A DNA stretch of 64,000 nt from the NCBI RefSeq assembly GCF_000308495.1, contig NZ_BAFU01000061.1, forward strand, positions 124,001 through 188,000. The letters run 5' to 3'. Of the stretch, positions 56,906-64,000 are shown piece after piece (position 1 is the stretch's first letter; every line of letters begins with the position of its first letter). Origin of the DNA: Nocardia brevicatena NBRC 12119 (GTDB taxonomy: Bacteria > Actinomycetota > Actinomycetes > Mycobacteriales > Mycobacteriaceae). The notes below the pieces were generated by a model that saw only the letters and a list, made by a program, of their open reading frames with translations, was not told where the DNA came from and searched no databases. A program made the translations under genes and the position numbers.

Positions 56906-58312
56906 CTATGCGTCGATGCCCAGGACCGTTTGGGCGTAGCGGCCCACGGCCAGGACCAGGTCGTCGGAGTGGCGGGGGCCGATGATCTGGAGGCCGACCG
57001 GCATACCGGTGGAGGTGCGTCCGGCGGGGATGGCGAGGGCGGGTTGTTGGGTGAGGTTGAAGGGATAGGTGAAGGGGGTCCACTGCGGCCAGCCGGTCAG
57101 GCCGCTGTCCGGGGGGACGTCGTGGCCCGCGGCGAAGGCCGGGATGGGGACGGTGGGAGTTATCAGCAGATCGAACGCCAGATGGAAGGCACCCATGGTG
57201 ATACCGAGATCGGTCGCGACGGCGCGGGCATCGAGATAGTCGACGGCGCCGATGGTTTCGCCGTATTCCCAGACCTGCCGCAGTCCGGGATCGACCCGGT
57301 CGCGGGAATCGGGCGGAAACTTCGCCAGCATGGTCGCGGCGCCGGCCGCCCACAACAGCTCGAAGGCCACGCGCGGATCGGTGAACCCGGGGTCGGCGAA
57401 ATCGACTCGCAGGCCGGCGTCGTCCAGTGCCCGTACCGCCCGGCCCACGACCTCCGCCACCTCGGGATCGACGTCGGCATAGCCGAGGGTCGGTGAATAG
57501 GCGACGGTGACGCCGCGCACATCGCGTTGGATCTGGCCGCGGAAGGTGGCCACCGTGGGCGCGAGCGTGGTGGGGTCGCGTGGGTCGGGTAGCGCGAGGA
57601 TATCCATCAGCAGGGCCGAGTCCTCGACCGTGCGCGTCAGCGGCCCCCCATGGGCGAGCGGGCCGAACGGACCGGCCGGCCACAGGGGAATACGCCCGTG
57701 GGTGGGTTTGAATCCGACGACACCGCAGAACGCGGCCGGTATACGCACGCTGCCCCCGCCGTCGGTGCCGACCGAGACCGGCCCCATCCCCGCGGCGACC
57801 GCGGCGGCGCTGCCGCCGGAGGAACCACCAGCGGTGGTCGCCGGGTCGGCGGGGTTGCGGGTTATCCCGGTGAGTGGGCTGTCGGTGACCGCCTTCCAGG
57901 CGATCTCGGGTGTGGTGGTCTTGCCGACCAGCACCATTCCGTCTTCTCGCAGCCGGGCTGCGACAGGGCTGTCCACCTGCCAGGGACCACTCGGGTCGAT
58001 GCAGGTGGAACCGCGCCGGGTAGGCCAGCCTTCGGTCAGGAAGACGTCCTTGATGGAGACCGGCACCCCGTCGAGCAGGCCACGGGCGTGTCCGGACTGC
58101 CAGCGGGCCTCGGATTCCTTGGCCTGCACCAGTGCCCGCTCGTTGTCGACCAGACAGTAGGCGTTGAGTTCCGGGTCGCGCTCCGCGATGGACGACAGCA
58201 CCGCTTCGGTCGCCTCGACAGGGGAAAGCGCACCGGCCGCATACGCCGAGACCAGTTCGACAGCGGTCATGGCGCCGGGGTCGGTGGGGCTATTGCGGAC
58301 GGGGTGGCTCAT
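56906..58312 (-). CDS. Amidase-signature family hydrolase
   Basis: A 468-residue amidase. The Ser-cisSer-Lys triad is visible: Lys in LDGVPVSIKDVFLTEGWPTR, and the two Ser residues in TTAGGSSGGSAAAVAAGMGP followed by VGTDGGGSVRIPA. Hydrolyses a carboxamide to acid and ammonia; substrate unknown. The gene starts 14 bases after the D-2-hydroxyacid dehydrogenase stop, so the two form an operon within the GntR-controlled cluster. No signal peptide. Confidence 0.92.
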   Translation of the reverse strand: MSHPVRNSPTDPGAMTAVELVSAYAAGALSPVEATEAVLSSIAERDPELNAYCLVDNERALVQAKESEARWQSGHARGLLDGVPVSIKDVFLTEGWPTRRGSTCIDPSGPWQVDSPVAARLREDGMVLVGKTTTPEIAWKAVTDSPLTGITRNPADPATTAGGSSGGSAAAVAAGMGPVSVGTDGGGSVRIPAAFCGVVGFKPTHGRIPLWPAGPFGPLAHGGPLTRTVEDSALLMDILALPDPRDPTTLAPTVATFRGQIQRDVRGVTVAYSPTLGYADVDPEVAEVVGRAVRALDDAGLRVDFADPGFTDPRVAFELLWAAGAATMLAKFPPDSRDRVDPGLRQVWEYGETIGAVDYLDARAVATDLGITMGAFHLAFDLLITPTVPIPAFAAGHDVPPDSGLTGWPQWTPFTYPFNLTQQPALAIPAGRTSTGMPVGLQIIGPRHSDDLVLAVGRYAQTVLGIDA

Positions 58313-58326
58313 GGCTGGGCCCTCCT

Positions 58327-59289
58327 TCAGCCGGGCACATATCCCAGCTTCTTATCGACGACATTGTCCAGCGGCAGACCGGCCATCCAGCGGTCGAAGT
58401 TCGCGGTGAAAGCGGTGACGATCTCGGTGCGCCATCCGAAGGCATCGCCCGAGTTATGGGGTGTGATATGCGCGTTCGGCAGATCCCACAGGGGATGCCC
58501 GGCCGGTAGTGGTTCCGGCTCCGCCACGTCGAGCGCCGCGCCGGCGATCGTTCCGTTGCCCAGGGCCGCGACCAGATCGTCGGTGACCACGAGTTCACCG
58601 CGACCGACATTGACGAACCGGGCATGCGGTTTCATCGCGGCGAAGGCCCGTGCGTCGAACATGTGCCGGGTCGATTCGGTGAGCGGGGCGATGGCGATCA
58701 CATAATCGGCGGCGGGCAGCTCGGCGTACAGGTCCGTGCGCACAACACCGAAATCGGGGTCGTTGTCGCGGGGGCGGCGCCCGACGGCGCGGATCTGCAT
58801 ACCGGCGGCACGCAGAAGTCGGGCAATGGTACGTCCGATGGATCCGGTGCCGACGATCAGCGCGGTCGCGCCGGCGACGCGTTCGGATTCGCGGTGCCGC
58901 CAGATGTGCCGCTGCTGCAACCGCAGCGACTCGGCCAAGTCCTTGGCGAAGACGAGGATCTGCCCGAGCACATATTCGGCGATGGCACCGTCGAAGACAC
59001 CGCGGGTGTTGGTGACCACCACATCGCTGTCCCGCAGTTCCGGGAACATCACCGTGTCGACGCCGGCGGCGGCCATATGCAACCAGCGCAGCCGGTCGGC
59101 GGACGGCCAGGCGTTGCGAACGCCGCGGGTCTGAAAGTCATGCACGAACAGCACATCCGCGCCGCGCAGCGCCTCGGCGAGTCCGTCCTCCTCGGTGTAG
59201 CGGACCGTGGCCCGCTCCTCCACCGAGGTCATCAGGGCGGGGTCGGGCAGGTCACGGTAGACGACGGTGACGATGGGGCCCGATTTCAC
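58327..59289 (-). CDS. D-2-hydroxyacid dehydrogenase family protein
   Basis: A 320-residue NAD-dependent dehydrogenase. The nucleotide motif is ALIVGTGSIGRTIARLLRAA. The catalytic Arg is in ARFVNVGRGELVVTDDLVAA, Glu in ALDVAEPEPLPAGHPLWD, and His in AHITPHNSGDAFGW. The N-terminal substrate domain carries MAAAGVDTVMFPELRDSDVV. Reduces a 2-keto acid or oxidises the D-hydroxyacid. GTG start at 59289. Divergent from the isomerase genes; shares the operator at 59407. Confidence 0.9.
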   Translation of the reverse strand: MKSGPIVTVVYRDLPDPALMTSVEERATVRYTEEDGLAEALRGADVLFVHDFQTRGVRNAWPSADRLRWLHMAAAGVDTVMFPELRDSDVVVTNTRGVFDGAIAEYVLGQILVFAKDLAESLRLQQRHIWRHRESERVAGATALIVGTGSIGRTIARLLRAAGMQIRAVGRRPRDNDPDFGVVRTDLYAELPAADYVIAIAPLTESTRHMFDARAFAAMKPHARFVNVGRGELVVTDDLVAALGNGTIAGAALDVAEPEPLPAGHPLWDLPNAHITPHNSGDAFGWRTEIVTAFTANFDRWMAGLPLDNVVDKKLGYVPG

Positions 59290-59406
59290 AGCGTTGCTCG
59301 TTTCCCTAGTGACTTCCGGCTTCTTCGCGTGTTTCCACCGGTCTCCGTTTCACCGGTGACCTTTGCCGGACGTTTTCACATTGACACAGTAAGATCACAT
59401 CATATG

Positions 59407-59418
59407 ATTGTCAACAAT
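59407..59418. promoter_or_regulatory. GntR/FCD operator in the divergent promoter
   Basis: ATTGTCAACAAT followed by CCGA, identical to the site at 54728. It lies 118 bases before the dehydrogenase start and 59 before isomerase A, in a position to control both directions. Confidence 0.7.
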
Positions 59419-59476
59419 CCGATCGTCTGCCTCGACCGACTCGGAGGTCTTCCGGCTGAGCGCGAGAGGGGCCGAA

Positions 59477-60217
59477 GTGGATCTCAGCTTTCCCGATATG
59501 GAGGGCCCCGTGGCGCAGCGGGGCATCGGCATCATCGCCCCCTTCGACTTGGCGCTGGAGCGTGAACTCTGGCGGTGGGCGCCACTGGAGGTGAGCCTGC
59601 ACCTGGCCCGCACTCCCTACGAGCCGGTACCGGTCTCGCTGGCCATGGCCGAACTGGTCTCGGATCCGATACATCTGACCGCCGCCACACGCAACGTCCT
59701 GCATGTCGAACCCGAGGTGGTGGCCTACCTGTGCACATCGGGCAGTTTCATCAAGGGCATCGCGCACGAGCGTTCCCTGCGCGAGACGATTTGCCGGGTG
59801 GGGGCCCAGGACGCGGTAACCACATCCGGCGCCCTCCTCGAAGTGGTCCGGCATCTGAACCTCACCCGAATCTCGGTCATCACCCCCTACGACGAGATCC
59901 TCACCGGCAAACTGCACGATTTCCTCGCCGAGGCCGGTTGCACGGTGGTGCGCTCCGATCACCTGGGCCTGGGCGGAGGCATCTGGAAGGTGAACTACCG
60001 GACGATCGCCGAACGCATCGTCGCCGCCGATGACCCCACCGCCGAGGCCATCTTCGTCAGCTGCACCAATCTGCCCACCTACGACATCATCGAACCGCTC
60101 GAGCAGGCGCTGGGCAAACCGGTGCTCACCGCCAACCAACTCACCATGTGGGCCTGTCTCGGCCGGATGAAGCTGCCCACGATGGGGCCCGGCAAATGGC
60201 TGCTCAACGTATTCTGA
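59477..60217 (+). CDS. Maleate isomerase-like Asp/Glu racemase-superfamily protein A
   Basis: A 246-residue protein of the maleate cis-trans isomerase/arylmalonate decarboxylase group. Both catalytic cysteine motifs are present: VAYLCTSGSFIKGIAHE near residue 92 and AIFVSCTNLPTYDIIE near 195. It opens with GIGIIAPFDLALERELWRWA. The GTG at 59477 was chosen because GAGAGG lies seven bases upstream. Likely isomerises or deprotonates a dicarboxylic or keto acid. First gene of a run with isomerase B and gntR. Confidence 0.8.
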   Translation: MDLSFPDMEGPVAQRGIGIIAPFDLALERELWRWAPLEVSLHLARTPYEPVPVSLAMAELVSDPIHLTAATRNVLHVEPEVVAYLCTSGSFIKGIAHERSLRETICRVGAQDAVTTSGALLEVVRHLNLTRISVITPYDEILTGKLHDFLAEAGCTVVRSDHLGLGGGIWKVNYRTIAERIVAADDPTAEAIFVSCTNLPTYDIIEPLEQALGKPVLTANQLTMWACLGRMKLPTMGPGKWLLNVF

Positions 60218-60246
60218 ACCGTCGGTTCGAGGAAGGAGTCCGTCCC

Positions 60247-61107
60247 ATGGACGAACCGAACCCCGTCGGGGCCCGCCCCGGCTCTGGACCGACCGGAGTG
60301 AATTCGCGTCAGCGGATTCGCGGAGGAAGGGAAGAACCGGGGCCACAAGGGCACCGACCCGCGCCGCCGGAGGCGGCGCAATCGAACACAGTCGGGTTCG
60401 TCTACCCCGATCACGCCGCCGAAGACGACTATCCGAGAGCGGAGGCGATCCTCGATATCCGACTGCCGGTGGCGCATATCTACGGAACGGATCTGCACGC
60501 CGTCGCGGAACTGCTCGACCTGGGCAGTCCCGAAAAACTGCGGCGAGGGGCCGAACTGCTGACCCCGCATCGGCCCGCGGCCGTGGTGTGGGCGTGCACG
60601 TCGGGCAGCTTCGTCTACGGTCCGGACGGCGCGCGTGCTCAGGTCGGGGGATTGGCGGCGGCGGCCGGCGTGCCGGCGTCCAGCACCTCGTGGGCATTCG
60701 TCGCGGCCGCACACGCGCTCGGCGTCCGCGAGGTCGCCGTGGCCGCCAGCTACCCGGACGAGGTGGCGCGCCTGTTCGTCGATTTCCTCGCCGCCGCCGG
60801 GATCACCGTGGTCTCGATGTCGAGCTCGGGTATCCCGACCGCCGCCGAGGTCGGAACCCTGCTACCGGAACAGGTGCTGGGTTTGGCAGCCGCGGCCGAC
60901 CACCCCGACGCGGAGGCACTGTTGATCCCGGATACTGCGATGCGCACCCTCGCGGTGCTCCCGGACCTGGAGGAGGCGTTGGGCAAACCGGTGCTCACCG
61001 CCAACCAGGTGACCATCTGGGAAGGATTGCGCCTGGCCGGTATCGCGCGCACCGCACCGGCGTTGGGCGCACTGTTCGCGGAAAGGTATGTCCATGTCGG
61101 TCATTGA
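60247..61107 (+). CDS. Maleate isomerase-like Asp/Glu racemase-superfamily protein B, with repeat-derived N-terminus
   Basis: A 286-residue paralogue of the preceding protein. The conserved part begins TVGFVYPDHAAEDDYPRAEA near residue 50. The first cysteine motif is kept (VVWACTSGSFVYG), but the second is EALLIPDTAMRTLAVL, with Asp-Thr where Cys-Thr is expected. The first ~48 residues are translated from inverted repeat copy D and have no family match; no alternative start codon lies closer. The ATG at 60247 follows GGAAGGAG. It may need protein A as partner or catalyse a one-cysteine reaction. Confidence 0.75.
   Translation: MDEPNPVGARPGSGPTGVNSRQRIRGGREEPGPQGHRPAPPEAAQSNTVGFVYPDHAAEDDYPRAEAILDIRLPVAHIYGTDLHAVAELLDLGSPEKLRRGAELLTPHRPAAVVWACTSGSFVYGPDGARAQVGGLAAAAGVPASSTSWAFVAAAHALGVREVAVAASYPDEVARLFVDFLAAAGITVVSMSSSGIPTAAEVGTLLPEQVLGLAAAADHPDAEALLIPDTAMRTLAVLPDLEEALGKPVLTANQVTIWEGLRLAGIARTAPALGALFAERYVHVGH
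60309..60391 (-). repeat. Palindromic repeat element, inverted partial copy D inside a gene
   Basis: On the minus strand it reads TGTGTTCGATTGCGCCGCC with hairpin GCGCCGCC-GGA-GGCGGCGC (60360s-60379), then CCCTTGTGGCCCCGGTTCTT CCCTTCCTCCGC, matching module 2 of copies A-prime and B. It lies within the translated 5' part of isomerase B and keeps the reading frame. Confidence 0.7.
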
Positions 61108-61771
61108 TTTCGAACCGGTCAACCAGCAGTCGACCGCCGAGATGATCGCGGACCGGCTGCGTGAGGCGGTCATGCGGGGCGCGCTCGCCCCTGGCACGCA
61201 GCTGGGTGAGGCGGATCTGGCGGCCCGTTTCGGCGTCTCGCGGGGACCGGTCCGAGAGGCCATGCAGCGGCTGGTCTCCGAGGGTCTGCTGCACGCCATC
61301 CGCAATCGCGGCATCTTCGTCATCGACCTCGCCCCCGACGATGTCGTCGACATCTACCGGGCACGGACCGCCATCGAGGGCGGTGCCCTGGCCCTGATTC
61401 TGGACGGCCGCCGAGAGATCGCCCACCGGGCGCTGGCGTCCAGCGTCACCGCGATGCTCGCCCGCGCCGAGGCCGGCGACGCGGCCGGGGTGTCCGATGC
61501 CGATCAGCAGTTCCACGAGGTGCTCGTCCAGAGCGCGGGCAGTCCGCGACTCGTGCGCGCGGCCCGCACCCTGCTGATCGAGACCCGGATGTGCCTGGGC
61601 GCCCTCCAGACCACCTACCACGACCTGAGCGAACAGGCCCAGGAACATGTCCGACTGCGTGAGGCGATCGGCACGGGCAGCGCCGAACAGGCGCACGCAC
61701 TGCTGCGAGAACATATGGACGATGCGGTGCAGCGGCTCGGCTCCCGCTATGCCGAAGCCCAGACCAATTAG
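61094..61771 (+). CDS. GntR-family regulator with FCD domain
   Basis: A 225-residue FadR/FCD-type regulator. The winged helix is LREAVMRGALAPGTQLGEAD and LAARFGVSRGPVREAMQRLV. The FCD ligand domain has the metal-binding Asp/His pattern in DIYRARTAIEGGALALI, VSDADQQFHEVLVQSAGSPR and HDLSEQAQEHVRLREAI...EHMDDAV. The ATG at 61094 has AAAGG seven bases upstream and overlaps the end of isomerase B. It almost certainly binds the ATTGTCAACAAT sites at 54728 and 59407 and senses a carboxylic acid of the pathway. Confidence 0.9.
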   Translation: MSVIDFEPVNQQSTAEMIADRLREAVMRGALAPGTQLGEADLAARFGVSRGPVREAMQRLVSEGLLHAIRNRGIFVIDLAPDDVVDIYRARTAIEGGALALILDGRREIAHRALASSVTAMLARAEAGDAAGVSDADQQFHEVLVQSAGSPRLVRAARTLLIETRMCLGALQTTYHDLSEQAQEHVRLREAIGTGSAEQAHALLREHMDDAVQRLGSRYAEAQTN

Positions 61772-61824
61772 GGCGAGCGGCACGGGACAGGCGCCGACAG
61801 AGAAGGCCGGACCGCTGCCCCGGC

Positions 61825-62787
61825 TCAGTCGACCAGTCCCCGGGGACGCACCACCATCACCGGCGCGGCACGGGAACCCTTCTCCTCCAGAAGCGCGATG
61901 GTCCGCCCGTCGGTGGTGATCGCCGCATGGACGCCCGCCATCCCGATCGGCTCCAACCACCGACCGTCGCGCAGCGACTCGGTCTCCGCGGCGTCGACCG
62001 TCCGGTGTGCGAAGGCCACCCGTATCGCGGTATCGATATCCAGGCTCAGTGCCGGGTCCTCGGCGAGTTCGTCGAGGGTACGGGCATGTTCCAGGGTGAA
62101 CGGACCGACCCGGGTGCGGCGCAGCGCGGTGAGATGACCGCCGACCCCCAGCGCGGCGCCGAGGTCGCGTGCCAGGGCGCGCACGTAGGTGCCGGAGGAG
62201 CATTCGACCACCACGTCCAGATCCACCAGGGTGTTATCGGGGGGATTGCGTCGGGCGAGGACGTCGAATCGGGAGACCGTCACCGGACGCGCCTCCAGGC
62301 GCACCTCCTCCCCGGCACGGTGTCGGGCATAGGCGCGTTCGCCGGCCACCTTGATCGCGCTGACGGTGGCGGGCACCTGCCGGATATCACCGGTGAGCGC
62401 CGCGACCGCGGTGGCGATACCGGCATCGGTCACCGACTCGGCCGATGCTTCGGCGAGTATCTCGCCCTCGGCGTCGTCGGTGGTGGTGGCCTGCCCCAGC
62501 CGGATGATGGCGGTATAGGCCTTGGAGGTGAGGGTGAGCAGGCCGAGCAACTTGGTGGCACGTTCGACGCCCAGCACGAGTACGCCGGTGGCCATCGGAT
62601 CCAAGGTGCCCGCATGGCCCACTTTCTTGGTGCGCAGTAGTTTCCGCGCCCGGGAAACGACATCGTGGCTGGTCATACCGCCGGGCTTGTCGATGACGAG
62701 CAAACCGCCCAAACCGTCCGGGCCGAGGGGGCGGGGACGCGCCGCCCGTGCCGACGTGTCCGCGGGCGATATCCGCGACTGTCCCAT
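61825..62787 (-). CDS. truB: tRNA pseudouridine-55 synthase
   Basis: A 320-residue TruB, converting U55 to pseudouridine in the T-loop of tRNAs. GLLVIDKPGGMTSHDVVSRA, the catalytic Asp in KVGHAGTLDPMATGVLVLGV, and SSGTYVRALARDLGAALGVG identify it. A C-terminal PUA-like part ends VMVVRPRGLVD. The ATG at 62787 shares one base with the pptT stop (TGATG). The same neighbours as Rv2793c-Rv2795c. Confidence 0.96.
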   Translation of the reverse strand: MGQSRISPADTSARAARPRPLGPDGLGGLLVIDKPGGMTSHDVVSRARKLLRTKKVGHAGTLDPMATGVLVLGVERATKLLGLLTLTSKAYTAIIRLGQATTTDDAEGEILAEASAESVTDAGIATAVAALTGDIRQVPATVSAIKVAGERAYARHRAGEEVRLEARPVTVSRFDVLARRNPPDNTLVDLDVVVECSSGTYVRALARDLGAALGVGGHLTALRRTRVGPFTLEHARTLDELAEDPALSLDIDTAIRVAFAHRTVDAAETESLRDGRWLEPIGMAGVHAAITTDGRTIALLEEKGSRAAPVMVVRPRGLVD

Positions 62788-63467
62788 CAGCCGTGCACGA
62801 TCGCGGTGAGGATGAGCCCGTCGGTGATCAGCCAACGGCCCTCGAACGAGGTCAGCGGCGTTCCTCCGTCGGTGGTCTGCCCGGGTACCAACAGTTCCGA
62901 GCGGAAGATGCCACAGCCGGCGGCGGTCGCACCGGACGGGGCGGCTTCGAGGGTGAAGGTGATGTGCGCGTCCTCGAAACCGAGCCAGCGGCCGGTGAGC
63001 GGGAACCACGCCTTGTAGGTGGCCTCCTTGGCACAGAACAGCAACCGGTCCAGGTGCAGACCGGTCGAAGTGGTGCCGTACAGCCATTCCCGTTCCGCGG
63101 GCAGGCTCACCGAGTCGAGCACTCCGTCGGGCAGTGTGGCATGCGGTTCGGCGTCGATCCCGATCGACCGATAGCGCAGCCGATGCGCCAGCGCCGCGGC
63201 CCGATACCCGTCGCAGTGGGTGAGACTGCCGACCACACCGCGCGGCCAGATGGGTGCTCCGCGCTCCCCCTTGCCGATCGCGACCTGCGGCTCCCCCAAC
63301 TGTTCCAGCGCCTGCCGGGCACAGTACCGGGCGCCGATGAAATCGCGGCGGCGTTTCTCCACCGAGTTCGCGATCAGGTGCTCCTCGGCGGGATGCGGCT
63401 TCAGATCCTCCGGGTAGTCGAGCAGTTCGGCCGAGGCCACGCCGGAGGGCAGGATTGTCTCGATCAT
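62787..63467 (-). CDS. pptT: 4'-phosphopantetheinyl transferase
   Basis: A 226-residue Sfp-class transferase that activates carrier domains of polyketide and peptide synthases with coenzyme A. Motifs are GVVGSLTHCDGYRAAAL, RSIGIDAEPHATLPDGVL with the magnesium ligands, and LLFCAKEATYKAWFPLTGRW. The start is ATG 63467, or GTG 63500 if it overlaps the phosphoesterase gene upstream. Essential in mycobacteria for mycolic acid and siderophore synthesis. Confidence 0.93.
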   Translation of the reverse strand: MIETILPSGVASAELLDYPEDLKPHPAEEHLIANSVEKRRRDFIGARYCARQALEQLGEPQVAIGKGERGAPIWPRGVVGSLTHCDGYRAAALAHRLRYRSIGIDAEPHATLPDGVLDSVSLPAEREWLYGTTSTGLHLDRLLFCAKEATYKAWFPLTGRWLGFEDAHITFTLEAAPSGATAAGCGIFRSELLVPGQTTDGGTPLTSFEGRWLITDGLILTAIVHG

Positions 63468-63489
63468 CGCCGTCGAGCCTATCTGCCCT

Positions 63490-64000
63490 TCACAGCGCAC
63501 CGCGCCTGCGCTGGGCCTTGGCCCGCATTTCGGCCGCCTCGGCCGCCATTTCCGGGGTCACCTTGAAATGTCCGCCCCAGTCGTTGAGGTCCCCCGGCCG
63601 GTAGTCGGGGTCGGGCAGGATCTGGCGCAGCAGTTTGTCGGGTAGGCCACGACGCTGCCATTCCCGGGGGTAGCCGAGCGAGACCTCCTCGAAGCGGACA
63701 CCGTCGTAGTAGGTGGTGCGCGGGATGTGCAGATGGCCGTAGACCGCGCAGATCACGTTGTAGCGGGTATGCCAGTCGGCGGTGCGCTCCGTCCCGCACC
63801 ACAGCGCGAACTCGGGATACCAGAGCATATCGGTGGGCTTGCGGATCAGTGGGAAGTGGTTGATCAGCACCAACGGGGTCTGTGGCCCCAGGGCATCGAG
63901 TTTGCGCTTGGTCACCTGCAGCCGGACATCACACCAGGCGTCGCGGGTGAGGTATGGGTCGGGTGAGAGCAGGAATTCGTCGGTGGCCACCACATTGCGT
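63490..64000 (-). CDS. Calcineurin-like metallophosphoesterase, N-terminus beyond window
   Basis: The last 169 codons of a minus-strand gene that continues past the edge. PLVLINHFPLIRKPTDMLWY and VICAVYGHLHIPRTTYYDGV provide the C-terminal metal-binding His residues (NHFPL, GHLH) of the calcineurin-like fold. Equivalent to Rv2795c, which lies next to pptT and has been linked to hydrolysis of phosphopantetheine from carrier proteins in mycobacteria. Its stop is 23 bases before the chosen pptT start. Confidence 0.88.
   Translation of the reverse strand, partial: RNVVATDEFLLSPDPYLTRDAWCDVRLQVTKRKLDALGPQTPLVLINHFPLIRKPTDMLWYPEFALWCGTERTADWHTRYNVICAVYGHLHIPRTTYYDGVRFEEVSLGYPREWQRRGLPDKLLRQILPDPDYRPGDLNDWGGHFKVTPEMAAEAAEMRAKAQRRRGAL

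Overview
The window is high-GC actinobacterial DNA. Gene order and protein sequences point to a mycolic-acid-type actinomycete, most likely Nocardia or a close relative (inference from recalled synteny; no search was run). The backbone follows the M. tuberculosis Rv2725c-Rv2795c block in the same relative order: hflX, dapF, miaA, Rv2728c-like, DUF349, Rv2732c-like, miaB, recX-recA, DUF3046, a glycosyltransferase, pspM-like, pspA, clgR, cinA, pgsA, argA, YciI, ftsK, RNase J, dapA, dapB, pepR, pnp, rpsO, ribF, sirR/mntR, truB, pptT and a phosphoesterase. A gluABCD glutamate-type ABC transporter lies between miaB and recX, as I recall from Corynebacterium.

Layout. 1-9.6 kb: GTPase HflX, diaminopimelate epimerase and tRNA/rRNA modification genes (miaA, TrmH-like, miaB), mostly in ATGA- or GTGA-coupled minus-strand runs. 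9.9-15.1 kb: gluABCD, then recX-recA with a perfect LexA box. 15.1-17.1 kb: an accessory patch with a DUF1348 gene and a PNPOx-family gene remnant abutted by a complete-looking TnpB (IS200/IS605-type) element. 17.1-23.5 kb: DUF3046, glycosyltransferase, PIG-L deacetylase, then the envelope-stress module (small membrane protein, PspM-like, PspA, ClgR) behind a SigE-type promoter. 23.5-33.6 kb: argA, yciI, terC, ftsK, secreted proteins, RNase J and dapA. 33.8-46.4 kb: regulators, a response regulator/kinase/pseudo-kinase operon, dapB, and an accessory stretch with a low-GC PLP enzyme, an MFS exporter and ArsR- and PadR-type regulators that each have a palindromic operator. 47.5-54.1 kb: pepR, pnp, rpsO, ribF and a DtxR-family regulator. 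54.8-61.8 kb: a catabolic-looking cluster (aminotransferase, DUF3830, amidase, D-2-hydroxyacid dehydrogenase, two maleate-isomerase-like proteins, GntR/FCD regulator). It carries the same 12-bp palindrome in two promoter regions and so looks like one local regulon. 61.8-64 kb: truB, pptT and a phosphoesterase cut by the window edge.

Three things go beyond routine annotation. (1) Two orphan relics of TnpB-element right ends (23682-23907 and 37391-37590) align with each other along their length. They share a terminal hairpin with compensatory changes and the TCAA end of the intact TnpB element. They look like tnpB-less omega-RNA/guide-RNA loci, and one supplies the likely start codon of argA. 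(2) A mosaic palindromic repeat family (51.7, 54.1, 54.4, 56.6 and 60.3 kb) has an 18-bp stem enclosing a small hairpin and shows compensatory substitutions between copies. It sits at gene 3' ends, and one copy is read through in frame inside a protein. (3) The 54.8-61.8 kb GntR regulon has no pathway I can name, and one of its two isomerase paralogues has lost the second catalytic cysteine.
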